Assembly (NCBI GenBank): GCA_950097015.1
Contig: CATNEN010000001.1
Location: forward strand, 4,432,001 to 4,496,000
DNA: 64,000 bases
Direction of reading: 5' to 3'
Source of the DNA: Macrostomum hystrix
Taxonomy: Eukaryota; Platyhelminthes; Macrostomidae
This document shows positions 48,619 to 59,149 of this stretch, piece after piece; position 1 is the stretch's first letter; each line of letters starts with the position of its first letter. The notes under the pieces are model-generated. The model did not search any database, was not told the origin of the DNA, and saw only the letters and a list, made by a program, of their open reading frames with translations. A program made the translations under genes and the position numbers.

Positions 48619-51600
48619 ATGGCTAGTGTTGCTGTCAACTCGCCTATTCGTTCTCAACAGCAGCAGCAGCAGCAGCAGCAACCTGTTCTATCGCAGCAAG
48701 AGCAGCCACAATCAGAATTAGTCATTCTGACACTAAAAAATGTACTTTTGCCGCCAGATCGTTTAGACCCAGCTAATAGTCCATCCAGGCACGATAGTCT
48801 GTCCTACACTGACGAATGGAATCTGCGCTATATGGGCTGCGAACTAATACAATCTGCTAGCATACTATTGAAATTGCCGCATGTTGCCTGCGCCACTGGC
48901 CAAGTGCTCTATCAGAGATTCTATTACTCTCGCTCTCTAGTCAGGCATCACTATGAGCACATGGCTATGGCTTGCATCTTTCTGGCTGCCAAAATTGAAG
49001 AGGAGCCTAGAAGGGCTCGCGATGTTATTAACGTGTTTCATCACATTAGACAGTTTAGAGAGAAACGGTGAGTTTTTATTATGAAACTGTTTTTGCAATT
49101 TAAATTCCCAAGATTTTCTGTCTTGTATTTTTTTATAGAGCATTCACACCGCTGCCTCTTGATGCCAACTATGTCAATCTGAAAAATCAAGTCATTAAAG
49201 CTGAGCGACGTCTATTGAAAGAACTCGGCTTCTCTGTTCATGTTCAGCATCCGCACAAGGTGAGGCATTGTTGTTGTTGTTTGCTTGTGTTTGTGCACAC
49301 ATCATAGTCATTTCGACTGAACTGTACTCACAGTGTGTGAGATTTGCTGTCAACTGAGCTGTAGTGACAGGGTATGAGATTCGCTGTCAACTGAGCTGTA
49401 GTGACAGGGTGTGAGATTTGCTGTCAACTGAGCTGTAGTGACAGGGTATGAGATTCGCTGTCAACTGAGCTGTAGTGACAGGGTATGAGATTTGCTGTCA
49501 ACTGAGCTGTAGTGACGGGGTATGAGATTTGCTGTCAACTGAGCTGTAGTGACAGGGTATGAGATTTGCTGTCAACTGAGCTGTAGTGACAGGGTGTGAG
49601 ATTTGCTGTCAACTGAGCTGTAGTGACAGGGTATGAGATTCGCTGTCAACTGAGCTGTAGTGACAGGGTATGAGATTCGCTGTCAACTGAGCTGTAGTGA
49701 CGGGGTATGAGATTTGCTGTCAACTGAGCTGTAGTGACAGGGTATGAGATTTGCTGTCAACTGAGCTGTAGTGACAGGGTATGAGATTCGCTGTCAACTG
49801 AGCTGTAGTGACAGGGTATGAGATTTGCTGTCAACTGAGCTGTAGTGACAGGGTATGAGATTCGCTGTCAACTGAGCTGTAGTGACAGGGTATGAGATTT
49901 GCTGTCAACTGAGCTGTAGTGACAGGGTATGAGATTCGCTGTCAACTGAGCTGTAGTGACAGGGTATGAGATTCGCTGTCAACTGAGCTGTAGTGACAGG
50001 GTATGAGATTTGCTGTCAACTGAGCTGTAGTGACAGGGTATGAGATTCGCTGTCAACTGAGCTGTAGTGACAGGGTATGAGATTTGCTGTCAACTGAGCT
50101 GTAGTGACAGGGTATAAGATTCGCTGTCAACTGAGCTGTAGTGACGGTATGAGATTTGCTGTCAACTGAGCTGTAGTGACAGGGTATGAGATTTGCTGTC
50201 AACTGAGCTGTAGTGACAGGGTATGAGATTTGCTGTCAACTGAGCTGTAGTGACAGGGTATGAGATTTGCTGTCAACTGAGCTGTAGTGACAGGGTATAA
50301 GATTCGCTGTCAACTGAGCTGTAGTGACGGTATGAGATTTGCTGTCAACTGAGCTGTAGTGACAGGGTATGAGATTTGCTGTCAACTGAGCTGTAGTGGC
50401 AGGGTATGAGATTTGCTGTCAACTGAGCTGTAGTTACAGGGTGTGAGATACGCTGTCAACTGAGCTGTAGTGACAGGGTATGAGATTTTTTTGAGACAAA
50501 TTTTACAAATGGTGTGTTGTAAATCCATTAAATTTTGATTCAGTTACTCAACTAATTAAATTGATCTGCAAGGATGCTTTTCGGGTAAAATAGCTGTCAA
50601 ATCATATTGTAATCAATTGCTAACACAGTTTTGCAAGTTTTGGAATTAATTATCCTAAGATTTTATTAGTCAACAACAAGCTAACCTGTACGCTCCCCCC
50701 GTGTCCGCCCATTCCCATGGCGACTCGGGTGGCTGTGCCTTGAAATTTTCTAATTTCACAGCTGATACCAGTGTGGCTCAACTGGCTGTGTCTGGACGAT
50801 AATCAGCAGTTGAGACAGTCTGCTTGGTGAGTTCAATTCTCTTTTAATAATGCTTTAAGTTTGATTTCACTCATCAATTAAGAAGTATTTAATTTTTCTA
50901 ATGAAAATAAACAAGATACCAGCAGTCTTATCTGTTCTGCACTTTTCTGTTCTACTACAAAATTTAAAATATAAAAATAACAAATCGTTATTAAAACTTG
51001 TAAAATTTACCGTTAGAGACTCATTGTGGCTAAAGAAATGTGGTCTAGAGTTCTCTGCAACCGGTCCCTTTCTCGAAAGTACTACAGAACTGCCAAAGTA
51101 CAAATTGGGGTAGGTATAGCGGTATGGGATGGGATGGGATAAGAGATAATACAAAAGAGAGACGGGACACGGCACATTGCAGCATAGCAGAGATGAGACA
51201 CGGGAAAGATGAGACACGGCAGAGATGAGACACGGCAGAGATGAGACACGGGAGAGATGAGGCACGGGAGAGATGAGACACGGGAAAGATGAGACACGGC
51301 AGAGATGAGGCACGGGAGAGATGAGACACGGGAAAGATGAGACACGGCAGAGATGAGACACGGGAGAGATGAGACACGGGAGAGATAAGACATGGGAGAG
51401 ATGAGACACGGGAGAGATGAGACACGGGTGAGATGAGACACGGGTGAGATAAGACACGGCAGAGATAAGACACGGAAGAGATGAGACACGGGAGAGATGA
51501 GACACGGAAGAGATGAGACACGGAAGAGATGAGACACGGGAGAGATGAGACACGGGAGAGATGAGACACGGGAGAGATGAGGCACGGGAGAGATGAGACA

Positions 51601-54600
51601 CGGGAGAGATGAGACACGGCAGAGATGAGACACGGGAGAGATGAGACACGGGTGAGATGAGACACGGCAGAGATGAGGCACGGAAGAGATGAGACACGGC
51701 AGAGATGAGGCACGGAAGAGATGAGACACGGAAGAGATAAGACACGGGAGAGATCCATATCCGACCCGTGGGCCGTAGTTTGCGCACGCCTCGCAGGAAT
51801 AAACATATTCGTCAATTTTATTAAGCAAAGAGCGCTAAAAATAACGTTTAATTCTACGATAAATGCTTTTTTGGCAATGCTGTTATCTAACCATGATCTC
51901 CCCCCTTTTGCCTTTCTTCCCCTTCTCCCTCCCCATCCCCAACCATCGGCAATGAAATAGATCCCCACGCAAAGTTCGGCGCAGATACAATTGCTTCGAC
52001 GCAAGTGTGGCTGAGCGAAAGAAAAGAAAATAACTCTGCTGATGAGAGACACGACTCGCCAGTCGCCAGTCTCCGTGCCAGCCACGCTAACTGGCCCGAT
52101 ACCGTTCATGTGCGATGATGGCTCGAGCAATCAGTTATCTGGCTCTGGCATATTGGCAAACTGCTCCGACTGCTCAGAGACTGCCGCTCCTTGTATTGGT
52201 TGGCCATTTTTGAAACTTTTCTTGCCAGTTTTTTTGAAACATTTTCGCTGTCTGTAGCGTGCGTGATGCTTCAAATCGACAAATAAGTTCGGTTGAAAAC
52301 CATTGAGGGACACAATACATTGAGGATTAATCCCAGTTCCCCATGAACTGTCAGATTAAATCCCAGTTTCTCAGGGACTGTCAGACATAATCCCAGATCC
52401 TCATAAACTGTCAGACACAAACCTAGATCCTCATGGACTGTCAGACATTCTGAGATCCTCATAAACTGACAGACACAATCCCAGATCCCCATAAACTGAC
52501 AGTCTGACAGATACAATCCCAGATCCCCATGAACTGTCAGATTAAATCCCAGATTCTCAGGGAGTGTCAGACACAATCCCAGATGCCCAGGGACTGTCAG
52601 ACATAATCCCAGATCCTCATAAACTGACAGACACAATCCCAGATCCTCATGGACTGTCAGACACAATCCCAGATCTCCATAAACTGACAGATACAATCCC
52701 AGATCCCCATAAACTGACAGAAACAATCCCAGATCCCCTTAAACTGACAGACACAATCCCAGATCCTCATGGACTGTCAGACACAATCCCAGATCCTCAT
52801 AAACTGACAGACACAATCCCAGATCCTCATGGACTGTCAGATACAATCCCAGATCCTCATGAACTGACAGACACAATCCCAGATCCTCATAAACTGACAG
52901 ACACAATCCCAGATCCTCATAAACTGACAGACACAATCCCAGATCCTCATGGACTGTTAGACACAATCCCAGATCTCCATAAACTGACTGACACAATCCC
53001 AGATCCTCATAAACTGACAGACACAATCCCAGATCCTCATGGACTGTCAGATACAATCCCAGATCCTCATAAACTGACAGACAATCCCAGATCCTCATGG
53101 ACTGTTAGACACAATCCCAGATCTCCATAAACTGACAGACAATCCCAGATCCTCATAAACTGACAGACACAATCCCAGATCCTCATGGACTGTCAGATAC
53201 AATCCCAGATCCTCATAAACTGACAGACAATCCCAGATCCTCATGGACTGTTAGACACAATCCCAGATCCTCATGAACTGACAGACACTCCGAGATCCTC
53301 ATGAACTGTCAGTCACAATCCCAGAACTTAAAAAAAACTGACAGGCTGCCTGTCTGCATCGAAGTTTCTTGTCATGGCTTGCCCACTATGTATTTATGTA
53401 TATATATTGATTTATCATGTTCGCTCGTATTCTACAGACTACTTGAAGAGCATAAGCAGAGCACAACATCCGGATCCTTGACATCGTTGGCGCGGAGTCG
53501 ACCTGAAATGACTGCAAGGCATTGCATTCTTGTTTTAATGCATATAAATTCGTGTTGATTTAATCCGAGCATTTCTGCAATGGTTTCAGCAGTTATTTTC
53601 CAGTCAACCGTCAAAGCGCTTGATAGTACCGGCTTATTCAAAGCGATTCAATGACTGACGAGGTGCCACTGCAACGAGAGTCGCGATAAGTCTTTGACTA
53701 ATGAACAACTTTGATGATTTGCTTAGCATAGACAATCTGTTTGTATCCTAGTTATAACTATGTAAAGTCATACTGATGTTATTAAAGTAGTAAGTAAGGT
53801 ACGCTTATTCAAAGCAAGATAATATTATATGAAATTTAAGCGACAATACAGATCTGAACTATATTCAGTGTATAATCTTAATACAGAGACCTATTAAATA
53901 ATAAATATAAAAGGATTTCTGAATAGATTTCTAACCTTGCAAATACTAATTTTGTGTCATAGTTACAATGACTAAAATAAACTAAAGCCTTCAGAATATT
54001 TTATTAATTTCTGGAACAAAAAGTTTAATATTAAATTTGCAATAATAATGCTTTGAACAGAAAATACAGAACAGGTAAGACAAAACTAATTGACTAGAAT
54101 ACTAGCTATTACATCTTCTATTCTATTCTATTCTTGTTTGCAATATAAATAAGGTCCTATAATTATGAAATTGTTTTTGTTGTCATTTATTGACCTTATT
54201 TTATTTGTTTTCTAAGAATGAATATAAAAGAAGTTTGTAATAATATAATCAGGCAAAAACTCTCGCCTATGTATTCTAGGGTAGTTAGTTTTTTTCTATA
54301 ATTCCCTAATCCTGTCTGACACCTTCAGGAACTACATGAACGACAGCTTTCGAACGCACGTGTTTTGTCAGTTCAGTCCGGAACAGGTGGCCTGCGGTTG
54401 CATCCTCCTAGCTGCTAGGAAACTGCGTGTACCCCTACCAGACAATTGGATGGAACTATTGGACTGCAGCTACGAGAATGCGGTTGATATCTGTCACACT
54501 CTGCTCAGCCTGTATGCTAGGCCTCCTGTTGATTGGTCCGCCGCCGAAGCGGCCGTTGTTGAAGCCAAAAAGGCGATGGAGCGGGCTAAACTGGCCGCCA

Positions 54601-55268
54601 AAAATGCGGCAAATAGCGGCCAGCAGCAGTTGAGCGGCCCTGATTCGGCTTCGGGCACGCCGGCTGGCATTGGAGCTTCGCGATTTGGCACCGTGGATTC
54701 GCCTAATCTTGCTGCCAATGCGGCTGGCGCTGATTCAAAACAGCTTCAGCTGCAGCAGCAGAAAAAGTCTATTTCTAAATCCGACCCCGTCACTTCCGAC
54801 AGTGTCAACAAAAAGTCGTCCAATTCTTCTAGAAAAAAGTCCAGCTCCAAACGAGATCGTCGGCATCGACGCAGCGACGATCGGCGTCGGCGTAGACGCG
54901 GATTCGACGAAGACAATGACGACGATGACGAAGAGAATAATGGTCACCAAAGCAACCGCGACGACAATAATATGGCCGACAATGACGACAACAATAACAA
55001 TGGCAGCTCCGGCGCTGACAACAATGACGACGGCAGTCGGTCAAGGTCTCGTTCCCGTTCCAGATCTAGATCGTTGTCTAGGGAGCGTCGGCGTAGGCAT
55101 CATCATCATCATCGGCATCATCGGAGGCGCAGTCGCGATAGTCGCGATATCGGCGGCGTCTCGCTGAGTGCGATTCGCGACTCTCGCGGCGACGGCGATC
55201 GGCGACGCCATCGAGATCGTCAGAACGGCTTCGGCTACGGTGGTCCCGCTCAGAAGCGACGCAGATGA
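48619..55268 (+). CDS. CCNL1: Cyclin L
   Basis: Cyclin L partners CDK11-type kinases in nuclear speckles and links transcription to pre-mRNA splicing. Four coding exons, 48619-49067, 49139-49259, 50762-50826 and 54329-55268, have clean GT-AG junctions in frame (CG|A, AAG|CTG, TG|G). The product is about 524 residues. An N-terminal glutamine run precedes two cyclin folds: '[28 protein letters not shown]' and '[23 protein letters not shown]' in the first, '[40 protein letters not shown]' in the second. A tail of K/A, D/N, RS ([19 protein letters not shown]) and His-rich stretches follows, the RS part being typical of cyclin L. Introns 2 and 3 contain satellite arrays. Poly(A) signals AATAAA lie at 55357 and 55368. 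An acceptor upstream of the ATG suggests a 5' UTR exon. Confidence 0.96.
49330..50488 (+). repeat. 37-bp minisatellite in cyclin L intron 2
   Basis: About 31 units of 37 bp, starting 'tgagattcgctgtcaactga' and continuing 'gctgtagtgacagggta', with ttcgc/tttgc alternation and a few 4-base deletions (gacggtatg). It starts about 70 bp after the exon 2 donor. Confidence 0.96.
51180..51755 (+). repeat. 16-bp minisatellite, array 3, in cyclin L intron 3
   Basis: About 36 units of 'gagatgagacacggga' with c/a/t variants at the third-last base (cggcaga, cggaaga, cgggtga). The unit is the same as in the arrays at 28.3 and 39-40 kb and in the same orientation. Confidence 0.96.
52315..53335 (+). repeat. 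30-bp minisatellite with 60-bp alternation, cyclin L intron 3
   Basis: Units of 30 bp, 'cagacacaatcccagatcct' then 'cataaactga' or 'catggactgt'. The two endings often alternate, giving a 60-bp period in places. About 33 units. The unit is a multiple of three, so both strands show open frames. Confidence 0.95.
53336..54328 (+). other. Remainder of cyclin L intron 3
   Basis: AT-rich sequence up to the acceptor 'acaccttcag' at 54328. No other feature is recognised. Confidence 0.5.
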
Positions 55269-55494
55269 AAAAATCGACAGCATGCCTGCATAGAAACTGT
55301 TGGCTTATTTCTGCTCGCCACTGAAATCCATTTTATCGATTTGGTTTTTAATGAATAATAAAATCCAAATAAATATGTGTATATCTATTGCTATAGCAGC
55401 CTCGCCTTTTGTTGTTAATATATTCGAATCAACTTGTTTGCTTGTGTATTTATACTTTTTTAATTACTAATTTATGTAATGCAGCGATCATTTA

Positions 55495-55935
55495 GAGTTA
55501 AACTAGCGTAATTTTTCCCGCTAAAAAATAGGGATGTTTCTTCGGGTGATTCCAGTTGGAATCTGCGGTGTTTCCAGAAAAATAAACAGCCGAATGCTGG
55601 AAACATACCAATCGGATGATTCCATGCTTAGAATCTACCCAACTGGGCGGTTTCTCGGTGCTTCTTGGTGGCGAAATGGAATCACCCAAAGAATCCTCCA
55701 TTTCGGAAGATTCCATGCTCAGAAACCGCCGAGGAATCGCCCGTAAATAATTCTCTGGTTGTCCCATGGGCCACTGGTTCGGGTGATTCTTCGGCGGTTT
55801 CCGCACAATTTACGGTTACATCGGCTGCTTCCTGGGTGGTTTCTTTAACTCTTGCGAGATAGGGAGGATTTTGGTAGATTCCACTCTTATTTTGCACAAA
55901 AAACCGCCGAAGAAGCAGCCGAATTTTTTTACTGG
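55495..55935. repeat. Imperfect palindromic repeat, possible MITE
   Basis: Motifs recur in both orientations: 'gggtgattcc' (55545) against 'ggaatcaccc' (55678), and 'gaaaccgccgagg' (55723) against 'ggcggtttc' (55645 and 55793). The stretch is folded and GC-richer than its flanks. No terminal repeat or target duplication was fixed. Confidence 0.4.
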
Positions 55936-56790
55936 GTTAGGTCGGGAGTATCTTACCCTAGAAAGTGAATTAATTTATTTAAGATTCAATCCAGCATTCG
56001 AAATAATAGACGAGATTTCCGGCCCCCACCCCAGTCCATGGACTGAAAAGTCTGTGCTACCACTCACTAAACATTTTTATCTAAATATCGGTCGCTTTAG
56101 GTTAGGTTATTAATGTACTATTCTATATTCCAGTTCTGTCCAATCTGGCCAGTGTTAAACTGATGTGCTAATATAGTTGCTTAATTAAGTTTAAGCCTAA
56201 AAGGACGTGAATTTCAGGCATTTTCTTCTGTCTCGATGTGTACAGTACACAAAAATAATTGTAATAAAATAAAAAAACACGTGATCAACAATTGCTTCTG
56301 TACTTTTTTAAATTATTGCCTGTCTTTTGCTTTTTTGTCTCTCAAAAAATTGTATTTCCTACTTGTTATTAGTAGGTAGTTAAATACAGTTAATGTATCA
56401 AAAATTCCTTTCTGTCTACTAAAATAGTACTAAATAATTAGTGAATTTGTAATCTGTTCAACGCCAACTAATAATTGAAAATAAATATGTAGTTGCAGTG
56501 TCTGTTAATTCAGAAATAGGACATTTTTATCAGATTCAAACTGGTCATATAATACGTCTTTGTAAGCTATTTAATGTACCATAATTAAATAATTGATATC
56601 TATCAACAGTGGCTGCTCTATTTGTGTATAAAAAGCTGAAACCTATGTTTTTGTCTCTTTTTATTTCAAGAGGAATTATGTTGAGGCTAAGTATCTTATC
56701 CCAACTACTGAAAAAACATATCACTGAAACGTAATTTATAACTTGTATAGGTACAAATTAAATTCCCTATTTTGATTTCCCCCAAACCTG
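55936..56790. other. Intergenic AT-rich DNA, with a small SINE-B-like scrap
   Basis: Only a short 'cagtccatggactgaa' block near 56033, shared with the SINE-B body, is recognised. Confidence 0.4.
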
Positions 56791-56940
56791 AGCACACACT
56801 CACACAGGTGTGTACATCTGCCCCGACTTTCTCATCGTCAGGCAGTGTGCACTCTCACTTGTGCCTTGGAGGTTGGCCCTTATATGGGCGTGAATTGCAC
56901 GACAAGCCCCAGATAAATGTAGCCTCCTCCCCGTAGTATC
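56790..56940 (-). mobile_element. SINE family A fragment upstream of LSM6
   Basis: The minus-strand middle of family A is present: 'cctgagcacacactcacaca', 'tttctcatcgtcaggcagtg' and 'gccttggaggttggccctta'. It lacks the 3' tail and most of the tRNA-like head. It ends about 90 bp before the first LSM6 codon, just ahead of the 'tatttttccag' acceptor. Confidence 0.7.
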
Positions 56941-57029
56941 CCGATACTTAATGTGTAAAACAAACCGAACAACTCCTATAACATACTATTTTTCCAGCTC
57001 CAAGCTCGCCAAATCCTTATACTCCTACT

Positions 57030-57272
57030 ATGAGTAGCAGTCGACAAACTCCAAGTGATTTTCTTAAACGAATTATCAATCGGCCGGTGGTTGTTAAACT
57101 CAATTCTGGCGTAGATTATCGCGGTGTTCTAGTCTGCCTTGACGGCTACATGAACATTGTCCTAGACCAGACTGAGGAATATGCCAACGGACAATTGAAA
57201 GCTAAATACGGGAGCGCGTTTATTCGCGGAAATAATGTTCTGTACATTAGTGCGCAGAAGAGGAAAGTTTAA
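57030..57272 (+). CDS. LSM6: U6 snRNA-associated Sm-like protein LSm6
   Basis: An 80-residue protein covering the whole of LSm6: 'MSSSRQTPSDFLKRIINRPV', then the Sm1 motif 'VVKLNSGVDYRGVLVCLDGY' with 'MNIVLDQTEEY', and Sm2 'YGSAFIRGNNVLYISAQKRK'. LSm6 is part of the LSm1-7 ring in cytoplasmic mRNA decay and the LSm2-8 ring on U6 snRNA. The length matches the usual family length. The coding region is uninterrupted. An acceptor 'tatttttccag' at 56997 suggests a spliced 5' UTR. Poly(A) signal AATAAA lies at 57392. Confidence 0.97.
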   Translation: MSSSRQTPSDFLKRIINRPVVVKLNSGVDYRGVLVCLDGYMNIVLDQTEEYANGQLKAKYGSAFIRGNNVLYISAQKRKV

Positions 57273-57639
57273 ATTCATAATTAATCCTGCCTAAAATAAA
57301 AGCACCATTCATTGACTAAACTAAACTATTTATTAACTTGCTTGTTTATTCTTAAATTGCATTTTGTTTGTCTAAATTGTTGTAATGTCGAAATAAAGTT
57401 GTGAAAAAAATGCTACAGGACAGAAACTTTATAAGTATGACATTTGATACATTAAGTAACTACGTGTAAATATTATCGGTGCTTTAAAAGAACGTTTTGT
57501 AATTTTTTGATTGAGTCTAGGTGACTCGAAAAGGGTGTTACGCATTACAAAGTTAATTTTTTTAAATTAGCTTTGAGATATTGTAGATGTCTGTCTAAGT
57601 CAAATATTTTATATTCGCTTCTTAAAGAATGCAATTTTT

Positions 57640-58380
57640 AATAAAGAATAGAATAGATAAAGCAAAGGAGAGAAATTTATAGATACAGATAAGACAGTAG
57701 AGAGATAGAACTGGATAGAGATGAGACAGAAGATAGACAAAACTGAGTAGAGATACGACAGGAGACAGATAAAACTGGATAGAGATGAGATAAGAGAGAT
57801 AACATACGAGAGAGCAGACAGGATGGATAAACAAGCAGAGGATAGAAATTTATAGATACAGATAAGACAGTAGAGATAAAACTGGATAGAGATAAGACAT
57901 TAGAGAGATAAAACTAGATAAAGATTCGACATGAGAGAGATAAAACTCGATAGAGATAAGACAGTAGAGAGATAAAACTCGATAGAGATAAGACATGAGA
58001 GAAAACTGGATAGAGATAAGACAGTAGAGAGATAAAACTAGATAGAGATAAGACATGAGAGAAAACTGGATAGAGATGAGACATGAGAGAGATAAAACTC
58101 GATAGAGATAAGACATGAGAGATAAAACTCGATAGAGATAAGACATGAGAGATAAAACTGGATAGAGATAAGAAATGAGAGATAAAACTCGATAGAGATA
58201 AGACATGAGAGATAAAACTGGATAGAGATAAGAAATGAGAGATAAAACTCGATAGAGATAAGACATGAGAGAGATAAAACTCGATAGAGATAAGACATGA
58301 GAGAGATAAAACTCGATAGAGATGAGACATGAGAGAGATAAAACTCGATAGAGATAAGACATAAGAGAGATAGGATAGGA
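57640..58380 (+). repeat. Approximately 30-bp minisatellite, 'gagataagacatgagagata' type
   Basis: Units built from 'gagataagacatgaga' and 'gataaaactcgata' (about 30-34 bp) with variable gaga insertions. The first half differs from the 16-bp satellite unit 'gagatgagacacggga' at three positions, suggesting shared origin. Confidence 0.9.
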
Positions 58381-59149
58381 ATCGCAGGAGAGACACATGG
58401 AGTTTGCACTTGGGATAGAGAAGAAAGCTAATTAACTTGGCGCAGCTCATGCTCTGCTCAAAATTGTCATGTGATTCAGCAGCGAATTTATATTAGTTCT
58501 TATCTTCAAGTGTTTAGGATTGTCCACTTTTACTAGGCAATAATATAGTAAACAATGGAACGCCTGTTTAAAGAACAATTGATAAAATTACCAGCGCATA
58601 AACAGGCTGTTTATAGCTTTTGCGGGCAAAGATGCATAGACACATACTCAGTTAGAAGACAATAAACAAGTCCATTTAGCTGCTAATAGTCTTGGCTTGC
58701 TTTTCTTTAACAACTCTGTTTTCTACCTCAGATTACAGCTAGCGAATAACACTGCATATATACTCTAGTGCGCTCCAATAGCAAACAGACATGTTATTTT
58801 GTTTACGGCCTATATACTGTAGTTAAGTTTCTTTTTTTCATAGCATTTTCCGAGTAACAACGGGTGTCGTTGCATATGTCAATTGGCTAATTGTGTTAAA
58901 TCCACATAAGTCTATTCTCCTGTCAACATGGCCAAGAGCATATTTGTTTAGCTAGATCGAGTAAACATACCTGTAGGTTTATACTCTTGAATGGGTATGA
59001 GTTTTGCTTGTGCAATCCTAGGCTTTAGGACTTGAGTTGAGTTAAATTTCTCATGGGCAAATTTCTTTCTTTCATTGATTGTTACGTGCGACCATTATGA
59101 AAGCTTTTCTGATCTGAAATCTTCTGAATCTCGTTGAGAATAGTTTATC
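58381..59149. other. Unique AT-rich DNA
   Basis: Nothing is recognised between two arrays. Confidence 0.45.

Noticed and set aside
49330-53335. CRISPR-like regular repeats of 37 and 30 bp
   Set aside because: Units are head to tail with no spacers, in introns of an animal gene.
54670-55167. 165-codon alternative frame within cyclin L exon 4
   Set aside because: Shadow of the arginine/serine and Asp/Asn-rich coding sequence; the cyclin frame is continuous across all four exons.
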